From Pseudomonadota bacterium (GTDB taxonomy: Bacteria; Pseudomonadota; Alphaproteobacteria; Azospirillales; Azospirillaceae), in assembly GCA_023416195.1 (NCBI GenBank), contig JAEZID010000542.1, forward strand, positions 1-9,333: 9,333 nucleotides of DNA, read 5' to 3'. The position numbers and the translations under genes were made by a program. Below the pieces are notes generated by a model. The model worked only from the letters and a program-made list of their open reading frames with translations. It ran no database searches and was not told where the DNA came from. Positions 1 to 7,400 of this stretch are shown here, one piece after another; within the stretch, counting starts at the first letter, position 1; every line of letters starts with the position of its first letter.

Positions 1-347
1 GGGCGGTGGGGCAGGCCGCTGTCGCGTTCCAGCCGGCGCCGCGCCGCCTCCTCGTTCGGCAACCGCAAGCCGCGCAGGCCGCGCGCCAGCGTCAGCGCGA
101 AGGCGGCGGCGAACAGCACCAGCACGACCGCGTGCAGCCACCCCGGCAGCAGCGGCAGCAGGTTCATCAGCGCCACAGCGACGAACGCCCCGGCGATGGC
201 CACGGGCGCCCAGACGGCCGGCCACACCCGTTCCCACAGCAGGGCGGCGCGCGCTTGCCACAGCCGAAGGCGCGGTTCCGCCGGGCGTTCGGCCGGTGGG
301 GTGTCCTTCCGCCGGGGAAAGCGGAATTCGTTGTTGCCGTCGCTCAT
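1..347 (-). CDS. DUF4175 / TIGR02302 family membrane protein, N-terminal part (runs off left edge)
   Basis: The gene reads leftward from an ATG at 347-345 and stays open to the window edge, giving the first 115 residues. The family (TIGR02302, DUF4175) consists of large alphaproteobacterial membrane proteins of roughly 800 or more residues with no established function, so only a small part is visible here. A charged, Pro-rich N-terminus (about residues 1-40) is followed by two hydrophobic segments at about 44-62 and 68-88. A basic stretch then leads into ERDSGLPHR, which is a recognisable family signature. GGAG lies 6 bases ahead of the ATG and supports this start. The gene begins 55 bases after the hemerythrin stop on the same strand, so the two may be cotranscribed. 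The family call rests on recalled sequence pattern; the 3' end cannot be assessed. Confidence 0.8.
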   Translation of the reverse strand, partial: MSDGNNEFRFPRRKDTPPAERPAEPRLRLWQARAALLWERVWPAVWAPVAIAGAFVAVALMNLLPLLPGWLHAVVLVLFAAAFALTLARGLRGLRLPNEEAARRRLERDSGLPHR

Positions 348-402
348 GCCGCACTCCGTCCCGTCCGGCACCGGCCGAGGGGGAGCGGCGGCCGGAGCAT
401 CG

Positions 403-822
403 TCAGGATATAGGCCCGGCGGCGCCGTTTTTCCCGGCCCGACCGTCCAGCCATTCACCGAACCATTTGTCCATGACCAAAATATGGCCGCACAACCACA
501 TCTCGACGTAGTTCAGAAGGAATTGCACCTCCTCCCGGTCGTGCTCGCCGGTGGTTGACTGCTTGCGCACGAAATCGGCGAAGGTGTCGTGCATGCGCTT
601 GTGCTTGTCGAAGTCCGGATAACCGGCCCCGCGCATCAGCCCTTCCTCGCGCCTGAAATGGTATTCGGAATAGTCGGCGAGTTCGCGCAGGAATCGGTTC
701 GCCGACTCGCGCGTTTCTCCGGCCGCGACCGCGTCGCTGAACCGGTTGAACAGGGCGAAGAGTTTCTGGTGATCGCCATCCACGGCCTTCTGCCCGATGG
801 CGTATGCCGCATCCCAGTCCAT
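403..822 (-). CDS. Bacteriohemerythrin (single-domain di-iron O2-binding protein)
   Basis: A 139-residue protein with the complete hemerythrin ligand set: H18 in the DGDHQ motif, H55 and E59 in the EYHFRREE motif, H74 and H78 in HKRMH, then H113 and D118 in HILVMD. These five His, one Glu and one Asp are the residues that hold the di-iron centre which reversibly binds O2 in the family. Length and spacing fit a free-standing cytoplasmic domain, with no signal peptide or fused sensor domain. Family roles include O2 storage or delivery and O2 or redox sensing; the sequence does not decide between them. The ATG at 822-820 is preceded by an AGGGGG ribosome site at good spacing. A perfect inverted repeat lies 21 bases upstream of the start (843-861). 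The next gene on the same strand is the DUF4175 protein, 55 bases downstream. Confidence 0.93.
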   Translation of the reverse strand: MDWDAAYAIGQKAVDGDHQKLFALFNRFSDAVAAGETRESANRFLRELADYSEYHFRREEGLMRGAGYPDFDKHKRMHDTFADFVRKQSTTGEHDREEVQFLLNYVEMWLCGHILVMDKWFGEWLDGRAGKNGAAGPIS

Positions 823-842
823 GGGAGCCCCCTATCGGGTTA

Positions 843-861
843 CGTACACGTTGATTGTACG
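843..861 (-). promoter_or_regulatory. Perfect 6-bp inverted repeat upstream of the hemerythrin gene (candidate operator)
   Basis: CGTACA and TGTACG are separated by 7 bases (843-848 and 856-861) and form an exact dyad 21 bases upstream of the hemerythrin ATG. On the minus strand a TACAAT hexamer overlaps the arm nearer the tRNAs (854-859) and could be a -10 element, although no good -35 is visible. A dyad over a -10 would suit a repressor. It does not match the FNR/ANR consensus TTGAT-N4-ATCAA. Operator function is inference. Confidence 0.35.
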
Positions 862-990
862 CCCAATTCGAGGGGATTGGCAGATGGGAATGCATGCGGC
901 GGCGACGGAACGTTGCTCTTGCATACGCCCGGCGTTGCGCGTTGCGCGCGAACCGCAAAATTTTAAAAGGTGGAGACTGTGTGGAGAAGT

Positions 991-1064
991 TGGTTGGGGG
1001 ACTAGGATTCGAACCTAGGCTGGCGGAGTCAGAGTCCGCTGTCCTACCGCTAGACGATCCCCCA
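991..1064 (-). tRNA. tRNA-Gln (CUG)
   Basis: The reverse strand folds into a full cloverleaf. The acceptor TGGGGGA pairs with TCCCCCA, the anticodon stem GCGGA/TCCGC encloses the loop CTCTGAC, and the T arm is CTAGG-TTCGAAT-CCTAG. The anticodon is CTG, which reads CAG. The T1-A72 acceptor end is typical of bacterial tRNA-Gln. CCA is encoded at 993-991. It is the last gene of the array and lies 1 base after tRNA-Val. Confidence 0.97.
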
Positions 1065-1065
1065 A

Positions 1066-1140
<75 letters not shown>

Positions 1141-1159
1141 TTAACCACGAGATAAAAAG

Positions 1160-1236
<77 letters not shown>

Positions 1237-1250
1237 ATCGTGTTGGCGAC

Positions 1251-1279
1251 CTTTTACTGAACTCAGGCCACCGAAGCAA
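1251..1279 (-). promoter_or_regulatory. Candidate internal promoter for tRNA-Asp-Val-Gln
   Basis: On the minus strand TTGCTT (1279-1274) is followed after 17 bases by TAAAAG (1256-1251), which ends 14 bases before the mature 5' end of tRNA-Asp. The geometry nearly matches the promoter of tRNA-Thr, where the -10 ends 15 bases before the tRNA. The -35 match is weak. The 100-base spacer in which it lies is the only place in the array with room for a separate promoter. Confidence 0.35.
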
Positions 1280-1336
1280 GTACAAAATCCAGAAAAACAC
1301 ACTCACCTAAGTTACCGAACCAACCGCCAAAGAAGT

Positions 1337-1412
1337 TGGTGGAGCCGAGGGGGATCGAACCCCTGACCTCCTCATTGCGAACGAGGCGCTCTCCCATCTG
1401 AGCTACGGCCCC
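1337..1412 (-). tRNA. tRNA-Ala (CGC)
   Basis: A complete 76-base cloverleaf with encoded CCA. The acceptor GGGGCCG pairs with CGGCTCC, including the G3-T70 wobble that identifies alanine tRNAs to alanyl-tRNA synthetase. The anticodon stem CCTCG/TGAGG holds TTCGCAA, giving anticodon CGC for GCG codons. The T arm is AGGGG-TTCGATC-CCCCT. It lies 2 bases after tRNA-Thr in the same transcript. Confidence 0.97.
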
Positions 1413-1414
1413 AA

Positions 1415-1489
<75 letters not shown>

Positions 1490-1504
1490 ATCGGCGGGAG
1501 CGGG

Positions 1505-1533
1505 TGAGTAGCAAACCGCTGAGCCCGTGTCAA
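1505..1533 (-). promoter_or_regulatory. Promoter of the tRNA array
   Basis: On the minus strand a consensus -35 TTGACA (1533-1528) is followed after exactly 17 bases by TACTCA (1510-1505) as the -10. Transcription would start about 9 bases before the mature 5' end of tRNA-Thr, the short leader expected for a stable-RNA operon. The -10 matches the E. coli consensus poorly, but alphaproteobacterial housekeeping promoters tolerate this. The region up to 1639 also serves as the leader of the divergent dehydrogenase gene; I see no equally clear promoter for that side. Confidence 0.65.
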
Positions 1534-1639
1534 AGGGAATTCTTCGCATAACCACCAAGGCCAGCTTGCCGGGTGTGCGGGCGGCGGACAGACTGGTTGG
1601 ACGGGCTCGCCAGAGGCTCGCGACAAGGGAGGGACGAGA

Positions 1640-2389
1640 ATGGGCAGGCTTTCCGGGAAAACCGCGTTTCTGACCGCCGCCGGCCAGGGGATCGGCCGGG
1701 CGACGGCGCTGGCCTTCGCCGCCGAGGGGGCGCGGGTGATCGCCACCGACGTGAACGGGGACGCTCTCGACCGGCTGCGCGCCGAGCGGCCGGAGATCGA
1801 GACGCGGATCCTGAGCGTGCGGGATTCGGCGGCGGTCACGGAGACGGCGCGGGCGGTCGGGCCGGTGCAGGTGCTGTTCAACTGCGCCGGATTCGTCCAC
1901 CACGGCGCGGTGCTGGACTGCGCGGAGGAGGATTGGGACTTCTCTTTAGACCTGAACGTGAAGTCCATGTACCGGACCTGTCGCGCTTTTCTGCCGGGCA
2001 TGCTGGATCACGCCGCGAAAGGCGGTGGCAGCATCATCAACATGTCCTCGGGCGCGTCGAGCATCAAAGGGGCGCCGAACCGCTTCGTCTACGGCACCAC
2101 CAAGGCGGCGGTCATCGGGCTGACCAAGTCCATCGCCGCCGATTTCGTGGCGAAGGGCATCCGCTGCAACGCCATCTGCCCCGGCACTGTCGAGACCCCG
2201 TCGCTGGAGGAGCGCATCGCCGCCCAGGGCGACGCGGAGAAGGCCCGCGCCGCCTTCATCGCCCGCCAGCCCATGGGGCGGCTCGGCCGGCCGGAGGAGA
2301 TCGCGGCGCTGGCGGTCTATCTGGCGTCGGACGAATCGTCCTTCACCACCGGGGCCATCCATGTGATCGACGGCGGCTGGACGCTGTAG
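1640..2389 (+). CDS. SDR oxidoreductase, DHRS6 / 2-keto-3-deoxy-L-fuconate dehydrogenase type
   Basis: A 249-residue classical short-chain dehydrogenase using an NAD(P) cofactor. The Rossmann motif reads TAAGQGIG (residues 12-19). D37 closes the second strand and points to NAD preference. NCAG is at 81-84, N106 in the LNV motif, S137, Y151 and K155 (YGTTK), then CPGTVETPSL from 180. The protein ends with the usual IDGGWTL. It closely resembles human DHRS6 (BDH2) and bacterial 2-keto-3-deoxy-L-fuconate dehydrogenases. R148, R192 and R209 fall where I recall DHRS6 having its three substrate-carboxylate-binding arginines, so a hydroxy or keto acid substrate is likely. AGGGAGGG just ahead of the ATG fixes the start. 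No fucose or ketone-body pathway genes are nearby, so the exact substrate remains open. Confidence 0.9.
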   Translation: MGRLSGKTAFLTAAGQGIGRATALAFAAEGARVIATDVNGDALDRLRAERPEIETRILSVRDSAAVTETARAVGPVQVLFNCAGFVHHGAVLDCAEEDWDFSLDLNVKSMYRTCRAFLPGMLDHAAKGGGSIINMSSGASSIKGAPNRFVYGTTKAAVIGLTKSIAADFVAKGIRCNAICPGTVETPSLEERIAAQGDAEKARAAFIARQPMGRLGRPEEIAALAVYLASDESSFTTGAIHVIDGGWTL

Positions 2390-2456
2390 GGCTTGCATCG
2401 GGCCGCCACGGCGCGGCATCGTCGCGCGCTTTCCGGGTGCGACTGACGGGTTCTCC

Positions 2457-3818
2457 GTGGACGATGATCTGACCGCCGTGCGGGGCCTTCTGGCCGCGCG
2501 CCATTACAAGGCCGCGCTGAAGGCGCTGGCGCCCGTGGACGCGGTGTGCCCGCAGCGCGCCCTGCTGGCCGGCATCGCCGAGCTTGGGCGGCGCGACCCG
2601 CGGGCGGCGCTGGGCCATTTGCGGCGCGCGGTGGTGCTGGAGCCGGGCGATCTGGAGGTGCTGTTCCAGTTGGGCCATGCCCTGGTCGCGGCCAGCGACC
2701 TGCTGCACGCGGTCGTCTGGTTCGAGCGGGTGGCGGCGGCCGATCCGGGCTTTCCCGGCATTCCGGAGGCGCTGGCCGGGGCCTATCGGCGCGACGCGCG
2801 CTTTCCCGACGCGGTGCGGGTGACTGGCGCGGCGCTGGCCCAAGGCAACCGCAGCGCCGACATTCTGTATGAGCGGGCGATCAGCCTGGCGCATCTCGGC
2901 GATGCCGCCGGGGCGCTGGCGACCTACGACGAGCGGCTGAAGGACGATCCGGAGCATGCGGCGGCGTGGTTCGGCAGCCACGCGGCGGCGCTGGGCATCC
3001 ATGGGGTGGAGGACGCGTTGCGGCGTCTGCGCCGGGCGACGGGCTGCACCGGGGCGAACGGGAAATACTGGGCCTACCTCTGCGCCTACCACATGCTGCT
3101 GGGGCGGGCGGAGGAGGCGCAGGCGCTGTTCGCGGAGAAGGTGGCGGGCAACCCGAAGCGGCTGCCGCTGGTGGAATCGGTCGCCGCCATCCTGCCGCAC
3201 ATGGCCGCCGGCGCGCGGCTGTTCGGCGTAGGCGCGGAGGTGCTGCGCTTCGCGCTGGGCGAGGCGACGGTGCCGGGCATGGTGCTGGAGTTCGGGGTCC
3301 GGCGCGGCACCTCGATCAACCAGATCGCCGAGGTGGCCGGGCAGACGGTGCACGGCTTCGATTCGTTCGAGGGGTTGCCGGAAGCCTGGGTGAACGAGCC
3401 TCAGGGCGTGCTGACCACCGGCAATCAGTTGCCGCCGGTGCGACCCAACGTCGTGCTGCACGCCGGCTGGTTCGAGGACACGCTGCCGCCCTTCCTGGAG
3501 GCGCACGGCGGGCCGGTGCGCTTCGTGAACGTGGACAGCGACATCTACTCGTCGGCGAGGACGGTGCTGACCGCGCTGGCGCCCCGCTTCAGGCCGGGCA
3601 CGGTGCTGGTCTTCGACGAGTTCATCGGAAACCGCAGCTGGCGCGAGGACGAATACAAGGCGTTCCAGGAATACGCGTGCGAGAACGGCGCGGCCTGGGA
3701 GGTCATCGCCGTCAGCCCCTTCACAAAGCAGGTGGCCATCCGCCTCACGAGCATTGGAACCCCATCCCCTCTCCCACCGGGGGCGGGAGAGGGGGTGCGT
3801 TTCGTATTTAGGACATGA
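2457..3818 (+). CDS. TPR domain fused to a TylF-like class I SAM-dependent methyltransferase
   Basis: A 453-residue protein from a GTG start; the ribosome site is weak (GACGGG region), so the start is uncertain. Residues 1 to about 240 are Ala/Leu-rich helical repeats with TPR character, such as PRAALGHLRRAVVLEPGD and a repeat around 135-168. Residues 255-432 form a Rossmann methyltransferase. SAM motif I is VLEFGVRRGTS (276-286), an acidic strand end reads GFDSFEGLPE (300-309), then FVNVDSDIYSSA (357-367) and VLVFDEF (383-389). This pattern fits the macrocin O-methyltransferase (TylF) / Methyltransf_24 group, in which the acidic residues help bind a metal and the acceptor is often a sugar hydroxyl. 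The acceptor here is unknown; a surface glycan is a guess. The last ~19 residues, from about 435, are encoded by a palindromic repeat and look like a read-through tail. The gene starts 67 bases after the dehydrogenase stop. Confidence 0.85.
   Translation: MDDDLTAVRGLLAARHYKAALKALAPVDAVCPQRALLAGIAELGRRDPRAALGHLRRAVVLEPGDLEVLFQLGHALVAASDLLHAVVWFERVAAADPGFPGIPEALAGAYRRDARFPDAVRVTGAALAQGNRSADILYERAISLAHLGDAAGALATYDERLKDDPEHAAAWFGSHAAALGIHGVEDALRRLRRATGCTGANGKYWAYLCAYHMLLGRAEEAQALFAEKVAGNPKRLPLVESVAAILPHMAAGARLFGVGAEVLRFALGEATVPGMVLEFGVRRGTSINQIAEVAGQTVHGFDSFEGLPEAWVNEPQGVLTTGNQLPPVRPNVVLHAGWFEDTLPPFLEAHGGPVRFVNVDSDIYSSARTVLTALAPRFRPGTVLVFDEFIGNRSWREDEYKAFQEYACENGAAWEVIAVSPFTKQVAIRLTSIGTPSPLPPGAGEGVRFVFRT
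3766..3794. repeat. Palindromic repeat with 10-bp perfect arms, possible bidirectional terminator
   Basis: CCCCTCTCCC (3766-3775) and GGGAGAGGGG (3785-3794) are exact inverted arms around a 9-base loop. The sequence type is one I recognise as a dispersed palindrome common between genes in GC-rich proteobacteria. It lies inside the last codons of the methyltransferase gene, encoding about residues 437-446 (Pro/Gly-rich), and 14 bases beyond the stop of the convergent lipoprotein gene. It could therefore end transcription from both sides. Neither side has a strong T tract, so classic intrinsic termination is uncertain. Confidence 0.7.
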
Positions 3819-4293
3819 TGCGCCAAGTGCCGTCCGGCTGCTGGCAGGCCTGACCGGACGCCTGCTGCGCGCGGCCGTTCACATAGACGGTCTGCTGGTA
3901 TTCCCGGCAATAGGCTCCGGTGTTGGAATAGCCGTCACGGGTCGGCGTGATGGTGCCGTAGTTGCCGGACTGCGGGTTGTTCCACTGGACCGTCTGGCCG
4001 AGCGGGGCCGCGTAGGCCTGGGACGCCGCCTGCTGGGCGTAGGTCTCGTCCGCGCGGTCGAGCGAACGGCCCAGTTCGCTGCCGGCGTAGGCGCCCAGAA
4101 GGGTGCCGATGCCCACGGCGGCCAGCTTGCCGGCGCCGCCGCCGAACCGGGAACCGAGCGCGCCACCCGCCACCGCGCCGCCCAGCGCGCCGACGGTCTG
4201 CTTGGTTCCATAGCCGGTTCCATAGCCGCCGCCGCTCTGGGCGCACCCAGCCAGCGACAGGGCGACGACGACGGTAACAGCGATCTTCTTCAT
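3808..4293 (-). CDS. Glycine-zipper lipoprotein of the 17-kDa surface antigen (RT0821/Lpp0805) type
   Basis: A 161-residue protein that starts MKKIAVTVVVALSLAGC, a lipoprotein signal peptide with lipobox LAGC and acylated Cys17. It should be anchored in the outer membrane after processing. A Gly/Ala-rich glycine-zipper segment follows (about residues 34-77, with GALGGAVAGGALG and GIGTLLGAYAG), then a short helix (SLDRADETYAQ). The C-terminal part has the Trp/Tyr/Gly-rich pattern of the rickettsial 17-kDa antigen group: QTVQWNNPQSGNYGTITP, then CREYQQTVYVNG and a terminal GTWRI. Two Cys in this region may form a disulphide. The frame stays open upstream to 4515, but the lipoprotein signal and the AGAGG site 6 bases before the ATG at 4293 favour this start. 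It converges on the methyltransferase gene and diverges from the beta-helix gene. The molecular function is unknown. Confidence 0.9.
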   Translation of the reverse strand: MKKIAVTVVVALSLAGCAQSGGGYGTGYGTKQTVGALGGAVAGGALGSRFGGGAGKLAAVGIGTLLGAYAGSELGRSLDRADETYAQQAASQAYAAPLGQTVQWNNPQSGNYGTITPTRDGYSNTGAYCREYQQTVYVNGRAQQASGQACQQPDGTWRIMS

Positions 4294-4400
4294 GGAATGC
4301 CTCTTGGTTCCGTGTATGCGGTTAACACCGAAGATGGAGATTTCATCCTTATGGCCCTTCGGTTTGGCCGGCATGGAAGCACGGAGCGAGGTGCCGATAC

Positions 4401-4429
4401 CTGTTACTAAAATGTAGCACAAATGTCTA
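4401..4429 (-). promoter_or_regulatory. Candidate promoter of the lipoprotein gene
   Basis: On the minus strand TAGACA (4429-4424, five of six to TTGACA) is separated by 17 bases from TAACAG (4406-4401). It lies in the most AT-rich patch of the 187-base divergent intergenic region 4294-4480. It would leave a 5' leader of about 100 bases before the ATG at 4293. The -10 is weak, so this is a candidate only. No equally good pair is visible for the rightward gene, whose promoter should be in the same region. Confidence 0.3.
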
Positions 4430-4444
4430 ACGACCGCGTTCACC

Positions 4445-4470
4445 CTTGCGTGTGTTGAAAACACCACAAG
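4445..4470 (+). promoter_or_regulatory. Possible hairpin overlapping the ribosome site of the beta-helix gene
   Basis: GTGTT (4452-4456) and AACAC (4460-4464) are exact inverted arms around a GAA loop. Outside a small internal loop, CTTG (4445-4448) can pair with CAAG (4467-4470). The CAAG arm includes the first bases of the AAGGA ribosome-binding site (4468-4472), which lies 8 bases ahead of the ATG at 4481. If formed in the mRNA, the structure would partly mask the site. The stem is short, so the effect is uncertain. Confidence 0.3.
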
Positions 4471-4480
4471 GAACGGACCA

Positions 4481-7400
4481 ATGGCCACGACCACCACAGG
4501 CCTTATCGACGCCAAGATTGTCGTGAACGCCTATGGGCAGTCCGCCGGAGGCGTCTGGCCGCACTTCCGCCTGCTGATCGACGGCGTCGAGGCCGGGCAG
4601 GCGACGGTGAGCGCGACCAATCCGAATGCCTACAGCTTCACCGCGAAGGTCGCGCCGTCCCAGGCGCATCTGGTGCAGATCCATTACGACAACGACGCGT
4701 CCGTCAACGGGCAGGACCGCAACCTGAATGTCCGCTCCGTCGTCGTGAACGGCAACACGCTGCTGCCGACACAGGCGACCTACGACCGCTACGCGCTGGA
4801 CGGCAAGGACGTCGTCGCCGGGCAGGAAGGCATGTGGTGGGAAGGCGCGCTGAACTTCAGCACCCCGGCCAGCTATTACCCGGCCGGCAGCGGCACGACC
4901 ACGCCCACCACGCCCACGACCCCGACCAGCCCGACGACCGGAACGGGCAGCTCGACCATCGTGGTGAACGCCCATGGCAACCCGGCCGGTGGCGGGAACG
5001 CGCATTTCAACCTGCTGATCGACGGGCAGAAGGTCGGCGAGGGCACCGTAGGCACCACGGCCAAGGACTACGCCTTCACCGTCAACGCCGCGCCCGGCAC
5101 CGCGCACAAGGTGCAGGTGCAGTACGACAACGACACGTTCATCAACGGGCAGGACCGCTCCCTGATCGTCAACAAGATCACCATCAACGGCCATGCCGTG
5201 GCGCCCACCGACGGCAACGTGACCTACGACAAGGGCGCGCTGGACGGGAAGGACGTGGTCAAGGGGCAGGCGGGCCTGTGGTGGAACGGAACGCTGGTCG
5301 TCGATGCGCCGGCCGCGCACTTCCCGACCGGGACGCCCACCACCCCGGCCCCGACGACGCCCACGCCCACGCCCACGCCCACGCCAGGGGCGGGGACCTC
5401 GACCATCGTGGTGAACGCCCACGGCAACCCGGCCGGCGGCGCCAACGCGCATTTCAAGTTGATGGTGGACGGCAAGCAGGTCGGCGAAGGCACCGTGGGC
5501 ACCACGGCCAAGGACTACGCCTTCACCGCGTCGGTCACCCCGGATCAGGCCCACAAGGTGCAGATCCAGTATGACAACGACACCACCATCAACGGCCAGG
5601 ACCGCTCCCTGATCGTCAACAAGGTGACGATCAACGGCAAGGCGGTGGCGCCGACCGACAGCATCGTGACCTACGACAAGGGCGCGCTGGACGGCAAGGA
5701 CGTGGTCGCCGGCCAGTCGGGCTTGTGGTGGAACGGGACCCTGGTCGTCAGTGCCGACAAGAGCTACTTCCCCGGCACGGGCACCACGACGCCCACCCCG
5801 ACTCCGGCGGATCCCACCCCGACCACCCCGCCGAGCGGCCCGGCCATCTACGTGGCGACCAACGGCAAGGACAGCTGGTCGGGCAAGCTCGCCGCGCCCA
5901 ACGCCGAGGGCACCGATGGCCCGAAGGCGACGCTGAACGGCGCCCGCGACGCCATGCGCGCGAACCCGGACATCGACGTCACCTACATACGCGGCGGCGA
6001 TTACTACATGAAGGACCAGCTCTGGCTGGACGCCCAGGATTCCGGCGTGCGCTTCGCCGCCTACGGCAACGAGACGCCGGTCTTCCACGGCGGCATGCCG
6101 ATCGACAACTGGGTGTCGCGCGGCAACGGGCTGTGGAGCGCGCAGTTGCCGGCCGGCACGAAGCCGGTGCTCGACCTGTCCATGGACGGGGAGCGCCAGA
6201 CGCTGGCCCGCACGCCGAACGCCGACCCGAGCAAGCCGATCGACGGCGGCTGGGTGATCGCGACGAAGGCCGGGCCGAACCCGTCCACCCAGTTCGGCTT
6301 CAAGGCCGGCGACATCCCGGTCATCAACAACACCGACGGACTGATGGCCAGCGTCTTCACCCAGCACGGCTACGACAACGTGACCGTCCCGGTGAAGAGC
6401 ATCGACTATTCGACCAACACGATCACGCTGGCCCAGGGCAGCTACGACGCCTTCGGCGCCGGCAGCCGCTTCTATCTGTTCAACGCCAAGGACCAGCTGG
6501 ACGCCGTAAACGAGTGGTTCTACGACGCGGCGTCGAACCAGATCCTCTTCAGGCCGGAGGGTGGCACGCCGGTCGGCCACAAGATCGTCGCCTCGCAGAT
6601 GCCGGTGCTGGTCGGGCTGGGCGGCGCCAAGAACGTCACCATCGAGGGGCTGACGCTGGCCGATGGTGGGCCGAACGGGCATGCCGTCTTCGCCGACAAC
6701 GCCAGCGGTCTGGTCTTCAAGAACAACGTCGTGGAGAACGTCGGCTACGGCATCACGGTGCAGAACAGCGCCAACACCAAGATCACCGGCAACCACTTCG
6801 ACCACACGGGCCTTGAGTCCATCTTCGTGAAGCAGAACTCCAACTTCACGGAGATCTCCAACAACCTGATCCAGCACGCGGGATCGCTGGACCACGGCGG
6901 CGATGCGGTGTGGGTCAACGGCAGCTCCGACGTCAGGATCACCCACAACCAGATCGAGGACACGCCGGGCAAGGCCATCGCCGTCGGCTCCGTCCAGTCG
7001 TCGGGCGACGCGTCCTACCGGAACACGATCAGCTACAACAAGATCGTCAACGCCAACCTGGAGACCAGCGACGGCGGCGGCATCTACCTGATCAACCGGC
7101 AGCAGGACCTGACCGGCCACGTCGTCGAATACAACGAGGTGACCGGCACCACCGCCTTCGGCAACGTCACATGGGACGGCAGCGTGTCGCCGACCTTCCT
7201 CGACCCGACGTCGCTGGTCAGCTGGGGCATCTATCTGGACGACTGGACCAGCGGCGCCACGGTGCGCGGCAACCTCGTCCACGGCAACGTCGGCGGCGTG
7301 TTCCTGCACGGCGGCTGGAACAACACGGTCACCAACAACGTGATCGCCGACAACGCCGGCACCCAGATCGGCCTTCAGCAGAGCGTCGGCTGGGGCGGCT

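Noticed and set aside
851..866. FNR/DNR-type site near the hemerythrin gene
   Set aside because: TTGAT is followed by no ATCAA at the right distance, and the TTG/CAA pair is spaced by 10 rather than 8 bases.
1573..2472. Plus-strand open frame of about 299 codons overlapping the dehydrogenase
   Set aside because: It is a shifted frame of the SDR gene with an Arg/Gly-rich product. The SDR frame has all catalytic motifs and a good ribosome site.
2343..3506. Minus-strand open frame of about 387 codons opposite the methyltransferase
   Set aside because: The product is Arg/His/Gln-rich with no domain, as expected for the complement of a GC-rich gene; the sense strand has TPR and SAM motifs.
4294..4515. 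N-terminal extension of the lipoprotein frame (74 extra residues)
   Set aside because: The extended form would bury a textbook lipoprotein signal (MKKIAV...LAGC) and overlap the start of the divergent gene. The internal ATG has its own ribosome site.
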